Below, piece after piece: positions 1 through 9,395 of a DNA stretch of 64,000 nt; position 1 is the first letter of the stretch, and every line of letters begins with the position of its first letter. Position numbers and translations under genes: made by a program. This stretch comes from Pseudovirgaria hyperparasitica (Eukaryota; Ascomycota; Dothideomycetes; Acrospermales; Acrospermaceae), in the NCBI RefSeq assembly GCF_010093815.1, contig NW_022985565.1:819375-883374 (forward strand). The letters run 5' to 3'. The notes under the pieces were generated by a model. The model searched no databases, had not been told where the DNA came from, and worked only from the letters and a program-made list of their open reading frames with translations.

Positions 1-1
1 C

Positions 2-514
2 AACGTCGACATCACATCCGTCCAGAACCTGATTGACGTGCGCAACCAGCTCGACAAATACGCCTCCCCGGACCGCGTCAACTGGCACATTGCCTGCATC
101 AACAACCGCTGGACCAAGCGCGCCCTCGCAAACGCCGGCTTCGGCTACCCGACCCCCGAAACGGATCCCAGCGAGGGCGTCAAGCGCTGGAAGCCCATCT
201 TCAGCGTTGCCGAAATGGGTGGCCACAACAATAGTGCCGCTGCCGCCGCCGAGGCCGAACACAACAAGCGACTTAGGAAATGGGGTAGTACCGATATTGA
301 GGTTGCGCCGCAGGAGGAGGCTAGTAGCTCCGATCACGACTCCATTGAGAAGAGAGTCTCGCGTTCGCGCGCGTATAGCACGAATGCGCGGGGTGGTGGT
401 GTTGGCGGCGACACCATCAAGGTCGTGCATGGCATCAACAGGCCTCTGTTCCATATTGATGTCACGAGCGCGCTCCAGGCTGCGCTTGCTAATGTTGAGC
501 ATAAGACGCATTAG
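2..514 (+). CDS. Sulfate permease (SulP family), C-terminal part only
   Basis: The 5' part lies outside the window; the frame is open from base 2 and ends at a TAG at 512-514, giving about 170 residues. The start resembles the end of a STAS domain (NVDITSVQNLIDVRNQLDKY), followed by an INNRWTKRAL segment, the FGYP motif, WKPIFSVAEMGG and, near the end, RPLFHIDVTSAL. These are typical of the C-terminus of fungal plasma-membrane SulP sulfate permeases of the Cys-14/SutB type, which carry sulfate into the cell for cysteine and methionine synthesis; the STAS domain is cytosolic. An Ala/Glu/Ser-rich linker separates the STAS part from the last motif. It converges on the Sel1-repeat gene across 1.5 kb. 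Family call is confident; the paralogue is not determined. Confidence 0.85.
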   Translation, partial: NVDITSVQNLIDVRNQLDKYASPDRVNWHIACINNRWTKRALANAGFGYPTPETDPSEGVKRWKPIFSVAEMGGHNNSAAAAAEAEHNKRLRKWGSTDIEVAPQEEASSSDHDSIEKRVSRSRAYSTNARGGGVGGDTIKVVHGINRPLFHIDVTSALQAALANVEHKTH

Positions 515-550
515 GCGGCGTGTGTTGCGATCCTGTTTCTATCGGTTTGA

Positions 551-610
551 CTTGACTTGACTTGGCCTTACCTGACTTGACTTGACTTGGCCTTACCTGA
601 CTTGACTTGG
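551..610 (+). repeat. 25-bp minisatellite, about 2.4 copies
   Basis: A 25-bp unit beginning CTTGACTTGACTTGG occurs at 551-575 and 576-600, followed by a partial third copy. It lies just downstream of the sulfate permease stop, probably in its 3' UTR or terminator region. Confidence 0.9.
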
Positions 611-682
611 GTATAATTTTTGCATTTCATGGAGACGGCCATTTACAGGCATACATATATACACATTAATATATATATGTAT

Positions 683-692
<10 letters not shown>

Positions 693-757
<65 letters not shown>
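693..757 (+). repeat. (AC)n microsatellite
   Basis: An uninterrupted AC run of about 32 units follows an AT/TACA-rich lead-in. Open frames reading only Cys-Val through it are artefacts. Confidence 0.97.
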
Positions 758-758
<1 letters not shown>

Positions 759-1733
759 TGGTTCGGTCTCGTCGCGGGTAGTATAATGTAATAGACTGCG
801 GCGGTCAGGAGTCGTAAGCATGCTAGGCCATGACAAGAGAGGAGGATACATACATATATCTATATCTATATACATCTATATATACCCCAAAAATACACGG
901 CACACGTCAAGGGGTCCTTTACCTGTAGCTTGCTTGGTACGGCAGGTGCTGTGTGCTGTGCATTCCAATGCTTTCGTTCCATCTTTCCTTCCTTCCATCC
1001 TTCCTTCCTTGCATCTTTCCTTCCTTCCTTGCTTCCACTCACTTGACACTCGACACGGAAGGAACAACACAAGGGACACGACACGGAAGGAACAACAAGG
1101 CACACAAAACGCACAAAGACACGCTAGCATCGCGTTTTATATATATACACATTACGAGGCGGAGAAAGGCTCTGTTTCCAAGCCCAAGCGTCCACGTACC
1201 GGAGGGAGCGGCATATCTACAAATCTCAGCCCCCTTTCATCCTCCCTCTTCCTTCTTCCTTCTTCCCTCTTCCCTCTTCCTTCTTCCATCTGCACACTGT
1301 CCCATCTACCCTACCATCCACTCTTCCCGTCCCTCTCACTCCCTAAGCTTGTCCTCCTACCGAAACTTGTCCCCTTATCCTCACCGCCCAACCAACCCAA
1401 ACCAAACGAAACCAAACCAAAAAAACGCCACTGTGCCGACGAAGCAGACAAGACAAAACAAACCAAGACAACCCAACAATAAACAGAGAAGAAAGAAAGC
1501 GAAACAAAAAAAATGGTGGTATCAAAACAAACACATCATCTAACAGAAAATAAGTAGTAAGTAGTAAGTGGTTAGGGAAAAAAAAAGGGAAGAGAGGGGT
1601 CGGATCGAGTCACAGGGTATGTATGTATATATACCGTGTTAATGTTGTTGTTGTGTGTGCTTGAGCGAGAAAAAAACACCCAGGGTCGGGGGTGCGGCAA
1701 TTGAAGGAAGGGCCTTTCTCACTTCCCCCCCCC

Positions 1734-1743
1734 NNNNNNNNNN
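1734..1743. other. Assembly gap (10 N)
   Basis: Ten N bases lie between a C homopolymer and an A homopolymer, so the true length and content are unknown. It lies in intergenic sequence and affects no gene call. Confidence 0.99.
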
Positions 1744-1832
1744 AAAAAAAAAAAAAACCTCCCAGATGTGAGAATGCGAAGAGGGGTTCATTCCATTCTC
1801 CCCAAACCCAAAAAATACAAAGAAAAAAGGAA

Positions 1833-1860
1833 GAGGAGGAGGAGGAGGAGGAGGAGGAGG
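1833..1860 (+). repeat. (GAG)n trinucleotide repeat
   Basis: About nine GAG/AGG triplets in a row in intergenic DNA just after the gap. Confidence 0.9.
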
Positions 1861-2053
1861 ACAAGACAAAAGGTATGCATGATTAAGACGCCGCCACCTG
1901 CCGCCACCTGCCGCCGCCGCTGTATTTGGACAAAGTCGTGCTCACAACGAACCCCGCCCGCCCAAAACAAAAAAAAGGGGAAAATAACTCTGCAGACAGA
2001 GACAAAGACAAGACAAGACAAGACAAGACAGGATGGGAGGGAGGAGTGTGTCA

Positions 2054-4492
2054 TTAGGCCGGCGCAGCGTCCGCCGCCGAAGAAGAAGAAGAAGACGCGA
2101 CAATGGACTTTTTACGACCGAAGATTGTGCGCGTTCGCGATTTGTCGCGCGGCTTCTTCGTCGATGACGGGTCCTTGTTGGCGGTGCGTGGGCGACGGTC
2201 GGATGAGTCGTCGGTGGAGGCGGCGGCGGCAGCGGCGCCGTCTTGGTCCATGTATTTGTCCTTGTAGATCCTAGAAGTCATTGTTAGCTTGTACTGACTG
2301 TTTGCCTGTCTGCCTTCCTGCCTGCCTGGCTCGCAAAATGCGACAAATGACTTTGACATGTTCGAAATGAGAACAAGGAAATGATGGATAATTAGGTGAA
2401 AGGAGAACACGACGTACCAGTTATTCCCAACCATGCTGATGCCTTTCGCCTCGGCCGCTCGGTAGAACTTTGCCGCCTTCTTCATATCCTTCTTCGCGCC
2501 GATGCCCTCAGTGTAACAGTACCCGGCCTCGGCCAGGGCGTCCGCATCGCCCCAGTTGCCCGCAATCTCAAAGCATCGCAGCGCCATCTTCTTGTCCTGG
2601 TTGATGCCCCAGCCATTCATGTAGCTGACTCCAAGCTCGTAGATGCCGAGCGCGAACTGCGCCTTGTGTGTCTTGCTCGAGATGCGGTCGTGCGGCTTGC
2701 CCTGCTTGGTCGAGTTTTCGTCTTCGGCCACCTCGGATTGCGCCAGGTCGACGGCTTGCTTGAGCCATTTCACGCCTTCTGCCTGGTTCGGCCGCATGCC
2801 CCAGCCGTGCCGACAGGCGAGTGCGTAGAGGAGCATGCCGGTCGGATGCCCGCCGCGCGCAGCGAACCGTAAATGGTACGTGGATTTCTGGAGTGAGCCG
2901 GATTCGTGGCATTCAATGCCCTTCTCAAGGTGTTCTTCGGCCGTCCAGTCGGACATGGGCTTGGACGCGGTGCTTGGGCTTGCCGTCGCACTTGCCTTGA
3001 TGGTGCTATTACTCGAGGCGATGGATGGCGCAGACGGATTGGAGACGTGCTGGCTGGGCCGTGCGAGAACTTGCTCGTCGAACGAGGCACCGCGCGTCGA
3101 GATGGGCACCGTATTCAGACTGTCCTTCTGCTCTGGCATGCTGTTCCCAGTCCGCGGTGGCGATGGTGGCGAATGCGGTCGAGCACTGGTGGCTCCTGTG
3201 ACGCTCGTCCGGTTCGATGGATTTTCCCATATTTTGTTCATAAACTCTGCTGGACCAATGGACTCGCGCTGCAAGGCCCGGCCTCGCGGCAAACTGTATT
3301 TCGAATAGATGTATGATCCCGCTGTGCCATGCGGGTCGTCTTCTCTGGCAGAGTGGTACTCATCACTGGTCATGCTGACAGGCGTGTGTACTTCGTGGAG
3401 AGGATAGTTGTGTTGTGAGCTGTCTCCGGAACCTTGCCGGATTGGCACTTCGAGTGAAGGTCTTGATTCGTGACCATGCTCCAACGTGTGTCGTGGAGGA
3501 GGCTCAATAGGCGTTCTTGCGTCAAATGATGGACGCGCACTGAGTGGCCTCGAGAAGTTGAACGAGGGTCTACCCAGTCTGGAGCCCCCGACAGAATATT
3601 CCGACGAAACTGAGGGTGATCTGGGAATTGAAGACCCAATCATGGGAGAGAACGGTGACGGGGCTCTGTTGGAAAAACTAGAATTTGATGACATGTGCTG
3701 CGTTGGAAGAGAGTCGTAGGAGCCCCCTAGCGATAAGCCGTCAAAATCATCTGTTGGCTCCACAGGCACCGAACGTATACTCCTCGGTGATTTTGGTATT
3801 CCTGGAGATGCTTGGGGTAGTGGCAGCAGATGAGGACTCGGGCTGTACCGCCCAGAATTGCCTGAGCCGCCCGATGCGATCGAGCTGACAGTCAGTTTCC
3901 TCGGCTTGTCTCGGGGTGGATAGGAGTGGTCCCGTTGATTGGGAGTGACATCTCGAGATTCATTCGCAGGCTTGCCGTCTAGAAAGTCTGGCGACAGCGC
4001 TCGTGGGATCTGGAAGTAGTCGATTTGCGACTCCGATCCCTGGGTAGGTGAGTATCCCTCTCCAACCGGAGAAAGCTCATTTTTGAAGTGCGATGACTGT
4101 TTTGTTGGCTGAAGAAGAGCATCGTCCGATTGGATGACTGGATAGAACGACTTATGTCTATTCTCAACTTTCTCCGGGGTTATGATTTGTTCTGCGCTCG
4201 TGTCTGGCTCGTATTCGTCTGCAGCTGTCTCGGTTATGGTGCGGGTGAGAAACGGCCGCGATCGGCCGAACTGACTTTCAACGGTGTTGGGCGGTAGCCT
4301 ACTGAGACGTCTGCCATTCTTGTTTGGTTGCTCGAAATGTCTTGCCAGCATACGACTCTGGAGTGCAAATGCATCCAACGGTGAAAGCGCCGGAGGTATC
4401 TCGCCAGTTCGCGGGGAGGGTAGGTCATAGTTTGAACGTGTAGAGTCGTACGAATGAGCGCGAAGGTCGATATAATCCGGTCGTTTCGCCAT
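2054..4492 (-). CDS. Sel1-repeat protein, Nif1/Dsf2-like cell-cycle or cell-wall regulator
   Basis: Two exons on the minus strand: 4492-2418 and 2270-2054, giving 763 residues. The first ~510 residues are Ser/Pro/Arg-rich and probably disordered, a likely target of phosphorylation. Residues ~515-690 carry Sel1/TPR-like repeats (EKGIECHESG, GMLLYALACRHGWG, LGVSYMNGWGINQDKKMALR, AGYCYTEGIGAKKDMKKAAK). Removing the intron 2417-2271 (donor GTACGT, acceptor TTCTAG) restores GNNW-IYKDKYMD, as expected for this family. A basic Ser-rich tail follows. The domain layout matches fungal Nif1/Dsf2 proteins, implicated in mitotic inhibition or septation in yeasts; the role here is inferred. The ATG at 4492 starts MAKRPDYIDL. 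The intron is 147 nt, divisible by three and without a stop, so unspliced reading gives a false 812-residue product. Confidence 0.85.
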   Translation of the reverse strand: MAKRPDYIDLRAHSYDSTRSNYDLPSPRTGEIPPALSPLDAFALQSRMLARHFEQPNKNGRRLSRLPPNTVESQFGRSRPFLTRTITETAADEYEPDTSAEQIITPEKVENRHKSFYPVIQSDDALLQPTKQSSHFKNELSPVGEGYSPTQGSESQIDYFQIPRALSPDFLDGKPANESRDVTPNQRDHSYPPRDKPRKLTVSSIASGGSGNSGRYSPSPHLLPLPQASPGIPKSPRSIRSVPVEPTDDFDGLSLGGSYDSLPTQHMSSNSSFSNRAPSPFSPMIGSSIPRSPSVSSEYSVGGSRLGRPSFNFSRPLSARPSFDARTPIEPPPRHTLEHGHESRPSLEVPIRQGSGDSSQHNYPLHEVHTPVSMTSDEYHSAREDDPHGTAGSYIYSKYSLPRGRALQRESIGPAEFMNKIWENPSNRTSVTGATSARPHSPPSPPRTGNSMPEQKDSLNTVPISTRGASFDEQVLARPSQHVSNPSAPSIASSNSTIKASATASPSTASKPMSDWTAEEHLEKGIECHESGSLQKSTYHLRFAARGGHPTGMLLYALACRHGWGMRPNQAEGVKWLKQAVDLAQSEVAEDENSTKQGKPHDRISSKTHKAQFALGIYELGVSYMNGWGINQDKKMALRCFEIAGNWGDADALAEAGYCYTEGIGAKKDMKKAAKFYRAAEAKGISMVGNNWYVVFSFHLIIHHFLVLISNMSKSFVAFCEPGRQEGRQANSQYKLTMTSRIYKDKYMDQDGAAAAAASTDDSSDRRPRTANKDPSSTKKPRDKSRTRTIFGRKKSIVASSSSSSAADAAPA
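2271..2417 (-). other. 147-nt in-frame intron of the Sel1-repeat gene
   Basis: On the minus strand the donor is GTACGT directly after AACTG and the acceptor is CTTCTAG before GATCTACAAG. The length is 49 codons with no stop. The encoded stretch is hydrophobic then low-complexity and breaks the conserved W-IYKDKY junction, which supports splicing. Confidence 0.8.
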
Positions 4493-5816
4493 TATATTAT
4501 GTTGCAGAGTATGGTAATGGTATAGTCAGTAGGATGCCCTGCATGGGTGATAACACGAACGGTTCCAGACAAGGGTCGCTCGGGCGGTCTTGAAGTGATG
4601 CGAACGAGCGAGGATACAAGATTGGATGGCGTGTAGTGTCCTGATAACAATGGCAGGGCTTTTGCTTCCGGAGTATGTTTGGCACGGTAAGAGGCTGAAT
4701 TGTGGCAAGCAGTGGAAAGGCGATGCAGTTGTATTGTAACGGGCGAGGCGCAGACAGTTAGTGGCGGGGGATGGATGGTATGGAGTGAACGAATGCGGTC
4801 GGACAGGCGGCGAGCGGACGGATAGAACGAGAGGCGATGGCGTAAAGAGTGAATGATATTCGCCGGCTGGTGAGAGAGGGCGAAACTGGTATTACGGTTG
4901 CTGGTGGTGATCGTGGTGGTGGTGGTGGTGGTGGCTGTTGTAGTGAATGAAGAGTGAATGGTTGCAGAGAGGGTGGTGGTGGTGAGTTCTGACCTGCGCA
5001 CGGGCCCTTGACTCGCTCTGGCGGTGGCTCGCCCAAAATGCAAAAGGGGTCGCGGCGGGCTGGCCGGTTATGTTGTGCTTGGCAGGTGTAATTATGATTA
5101 GGATTAGGTATGTTAATGATGATTTATCGTTGTTATTGTACCCATCCATGTCGTCCGGCTGTTTCAGAGTCACCCTGGCCCTGTAAGAGCAACTCTGTTC
5201 GCCCATAATTCATTACTCAAGCCGCGTCCAAGGGCTTCTTTGTCTGTTTGCCGTTGCTCTGGCTGCCGTCGGGGGGGGCTCAGTGCAAGAGTGCAATGTT
5301 TTCTCCCGCATGACGCATCAACACATGCAACAATCGAGTCGATGCGTCTTTTCTCTCCCGGCATGTGCACATGGTTCGTAGAAATAACAATCGCGGGCGT
5401 ATTATTACGAGGTATTATATTAGGCGCAGCACCTCATGCAAGCCCTTGGTACTGGAGATTGAGGCGACAAGGCAACAGGGAAACAAGGCAACAAGGCAAC
5501 AATGCAGAACACATGAAACCAAGTCTGCATATCTCATTCGTCCGTCGTATGTTAGTCCATACCAGTGATCCTGCCATGTTCTAGAGGGAAGTGCTAAAGT
5601 GCTACATTAGAGAAACTAGGCTGGGTACCGTCGCGTCGCGTTTGGGGTCAAAAGATACAGGCATTCGCTCTGCTGATGGAGAATCGATTAAGGTCCTCTC
5701 AAATTAATATGTACAGGGGATGGTCGTCTACGCTTGCTAGGAGTGAATGAGAGTGGAACGTTGCCTAATCTTACATTCCATGCAGTCTGCCAGCTGGAGG
5801 GTGCCCTCTCACCAAC
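4493..5816. other. Intergenic: upstream region of the Sel1-repeat gene
   Basis: About 1.3 kb upstream of the Sel1-repeat gene and downstream of the DUF1776 gene. It has a CACCAC-rich tract on the minus strand near 4905-4985 and a short CAACAAGG repeat near 5465-5500. The open frames are low-complexity and overlap each other; I see no gene. The large size would suit a long 5' UTR. Confidence 0.5.
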
Positions 5817-7347
5817 TTACTTTTCCACCTTCTCCCATGACTGCACTGTGTCTTCGAGTCGCGGCTCCGTTGTCATGGCTTCTACTGGCATTCGTCGGAT
5901 GCCGAGCATGTACCCTACCACGCCGCTTGGTATCCAGTTACCAACAAAGTCGTATGCCACGCTGCCTCGACCAACTCGCCATATACGCTTAGGCTTGCTC
6001 GCCGTCAATGCATCAAATACTGCGTTGTGTAGGCCGCGTAGAGAGCTCCCCTTTGAGCCTTTGCCATTCTCGCAGAACAGTCCCGTCCGCTCTGCTGACG
6101 CGCCCTGTGCGACGTAGTTCTGAGCGTACAGAGTCTTCGAAGACGCAGGCCATGTCCGCACCTGATTGTGGCTCATTGCACGGAGCTGATTCTTGTTCCC
6201 TATGTGGCTGAAGTCGAACGTACCAAGCTTCATTAGACACACCGGAATGCCAAGCGTCCCAAGCTCTGCTCGTAAAGACGCAGTGAAGCCTTCTATAGCA
6301 CTGACAACTGTGCTCTCCACCGCATGAAATGCTGGCCTCAGTGAAGAGACGACTCCAGGTGCTAGCACCAATATCCGAGCCTTCGTCTCATACACAACAG
6401 GGAGGAATGCTTGTATTGTTGCGATCGTGTTCAACACTTTGGCGTTCAAAGCGTCCGACCAAAGCTCGGGGGACACTGTCTCCACGGGACCAGATGGATA
6501 GATGAGATCGGGAACCATGATGATACCTGCGAGGTGCAGGTTGTGTGGGGAAGCGCCTGCAAATGCTTGATGCGGACTCATCAAGATGTTGCGAAAGTGA
6601 TCGATCGCGTCCTGACTACTCAGAGGCTAGTAAGTTGTCAGCACGCGTTTTCAGCTCTGCTACTATCACAGATTCTCGGCCTGGAAGCACTTGAAGCGGT
6701 TCGTCTTTGCGAAAAGTGTCGCTCAACTGATGTCCTCCTGTGGACTTGTAAAACTTACATCTACTATGTCCAGGTTCAGCGGCTTGATGTCGACCCTGCC
6801 TTCACTTTGAACAATTTGCTCCTCTTCCGTAGAGTTTACCACAATGTAGACTATGAAGCCTCTCCTTTCAAGATCCAAACTTATCGACTTCGTGACTGGG
6901 GAGCCAGCGGGCCCAGCAATCGCAACAACTTCACGCCTTGCACCATTGCTAGCTCTTCTTGCCCTCCGCTTCTTGTTGTGCCCGAATCGTTGTCGGTATA
7001 TCAGAAACGCGCCTGTACCCAAGAACGCGATGATGGCTGATGTGAGCGCGCGATTCTTATCGGTCCACTCTTGGAGTCTTGCGATATAGCCTGTCGATGC
7101 GTTCTTCAGAATTCGAGGCGGAGGCGAAGGCGGAGATCGGGCAGTGCCAGGAAGCCATCCGGTCCCTGAGAGCTTTTCTCGTATGCTCGCAGCTACATAT
7201 TCAAAGTGTCGGTCTGTAGCATCGGCCAAGTCTTCGGCGTACGTGTGTATGTCTCGCGATATGCCGCCGAGCTATACAAGATTAGCAGTCTTCAAGTGCA
7301 TTCAGAGTCCATACTATCTGAAGGAAATGCTGGTCGTCGCTAGTCAT
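5817..7347 (-). CDS. DUF1776 / short-chain-dehydrogenase-like membrane-anchored protein
   Basis: Three exons on the minus strand: 7347-7315, 7271-6759 and 6626-5817, giving 451 residues. Intron 1 (7314-7272, 43 nt) has branch-like GCTAATC; intron 2 (6758-6627) has donor GTAAGT and GCTGAC before the acceptor. All junctions keep frame (FLQI-LGGISRD, LDIVD-PLSSQDAI). A hydrophobic segment lies at about residues 86-104. A Rossmann-like start follows (EVVAIAGPAGSPVTKSISLD), then the central part (SPHQAF, MVPDLIYPSGPVETVSP, IQAFLPVV, ILVLAPGVVSS). It matches the fungal DUF1776 family (S. cerevisiae YNL181W type), an SDR-related group with divergent cofactor and catalytic motifs, so enzymatic activity is uncertain. 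The ATG at 7347 gives MTSDDQHFLQI. Confidence 0.82.
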
Positions 7348-9395
7348 GGTCACGAAGTCTAGGCTGTGACTAGATTACGTACATATGTCCGAGACAAGAT
7401 GTGGAAATGGATTCAACGTGTCAGAGGTCAAATCAGACGATCGAAGTGAAAGTTGTGATGATGCGAACTACGTACGAGCGGGGATAAGAAGCTTATCGCC
7501 ACGTGCAGCGGCCTCCGAAAGCCGCCTGAAAAGCAATCGCCAACGCAAGTTTGATTTCACCACCATCAGAACATCCGTTTGACCTCGTGCTCGCTATGTA
7601 TCCTGTCGTTCATAACAGCACTGGGATCAAGACCAGTTCGGAATCATCATCTCTGGTGACACAGTCAATACCATGGATGCATGGACATCCGCCAAGCCAG
7701 GCAGACGTTCGTCGTCAACATTGTGCATACTGCTGCGTACGGACTCATTGATGAGATGGACTACAGGCGAGAACGTGATCGATGCTTACCTTACATAAAG
7801 CATCTAGAACCAAGAAACTGTGTATTCCTGTCGGAAGGTGCAGATCCTCTGAAACTATATAGCAACATAGTAAAAGTGTGATTTCATGTCATTGGGCGTT
7901 GAGCTACGGTATGTCAGAGACAAACTGGGTTTGTTTAGACTTGCTTGATTTAGAGATAATACCTTTGATTCGGCTCGGTCCAACCGAATTTCAGGAAGTA
8001 ACTAACGGACGATATATTTAGGGCGGAGTTGAAAGAAAGGATCTACTCTCTCTCATACATACGCTTCTAACAGCTCATTTCAGAGAGTGTAGCTCTGCAG
8101 TTGACGCAATTCACCCTCCAGCAAGGCACCCACCGCATCCATATGCTCAATTTGCTGTCGACTAAGTTGTCCCGAATGTGTAAGGGAAGACTGACAACAC
8201 TCGGGCGGAAGACGGTACCTAGTCAACTCAGTTCACATCACACCCGACCTGCATGAGCTCCCGCCAATACGGTCGTGGAAGTTCTAAAGTAGTAACCGGA
8301 GTTTGGTGTAGGTAGGCAATCGTCGTCTATCACAGACAACGATCTTGTTCGGCCCGTCAGTGCCGCTGATGGACTTCATCGCAACATGATACCATAAGCC
8401 AGTGTCTAGCATCTACAGTCCGGAAATCCACATTCGTGATGAGCTTGCACGCGCAAACGTAGGGGTACAAAAGAGGCTGCTACGTTGCCGGTATTCTTGC
8501 GTGCCCTAATGAGCGTGAAGAGCATTGCGAACTAGATCCCATGGTGCTTTATGGATATATATGCCTAGCTTGGAATGAAAATTACCATCATAGTGGACTC
8601 GTCCCGATCCTCATACAGGTACTGTAGGTGGCAGATCTGCCGAGCCGAGGCTCGTCCATCTGGGCGCAGGGAGGCGCAAAGCCATGAAAAGCAAGAATGC
8701 AGGTGCGTCTGCCCCTCAACAAACTGCCTGTTGTGCCCCTTGTTCCTGCCCCTTTTATTGGAATCTTGAGGTGGAATGTGGAAGCTGCTACTGTAGTGCC
8801 AGAAAAGTTCTCAGGATGGAAAGTCCCACCAGAAACAGAAACCGTCACCCACCGGGATCGACACAGCCACGTTTCAGACTTTTCAATTCTGACAGTCCCA
8901 CTAGTACTAAGTTGGATTAGTGGCTATCACTCCAATGATGTCACTGTCACTTGTCACTCGCCGCCATTAATTACTACTTACTAATCGTTGGATGGCCATG
9001 AATGGCTTCTTCACTATTCTGGCCATCTCTTCATGGCTATGCTCTGGAAATACTACAAGATACAGTATACAATGTTCCAACTGAGCTATCGGCTTACCTC
9101 TTAGGCCTCAGCTCCACGTCCGACTGGTTTCAGGAAATGATTATAGGGGGGCGCTTCGTACCCACAGGTTCGCCACGATGTCACTGTCGCCCTCGGCACG
9201 GTCATCGACGGCGCCAATTTTATTTTGCTGCCATGTATGAGTAGGTATTATTAGGCGTTAGATGACCGCACTCTTTTACTATTTTCTCTTTCTCCCTCTT
9301 GCTTTCTCTATGTTTTCGATCCCCATACAAGCCTTCATGCCGCTCTTCTCTGTTTGTCTGCTTTGACGCTTTCGCTCTCTCTCACAACGAAAACA
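7348..9395. other. Intergenic, about 2 kb, no supported gene
   Basis: Divergent upstream space between the DUF1776 gene and the membrane-protein gene. Composition is normal and there is no RIP-like AT enrichment. Several open frames of 60-95 codons exist on both strands but lack motifs, overlap each other and have no convincing start or splice context. A pyrimidine-rich stretch lies at ~9275-9390, just before the downstream ATG, as in many fungal promoters. Confidence 0.6.

Larger units (their letters stand above)
515..2053. other. Intergenic, rich in simple repeats
   Basis: This is the space between two convergent genes. It holds a 25-bp minisatellite, a long AC microsatellite, CTTT/CCTT-rich tracts near 980-1035 and 1240-1290, ACAAGA-type repeats near 2000-2030, a gap of unknown bases and a GAG-repeat tract. 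Open frames here read low-complexity sequence and are not supported as genes. Confidence 0.7.

Noticed and set aside
666-1543. Several 60-220-codon frames in the left intergenic region
   Set aside because: They translate AC, CTTT and ACAAG simple repeats (poly Cys-Val, Pro/Ser/Leu runs) and overlap on both strands.
2054-4492. 812-residue unspliced product of the Sel1-repeat gene
   Set aside because: A consensus intron at 2417-2271 interrupts the conserved GNNW-IYKDKY junction; the spliced 763-residue form fits the family.
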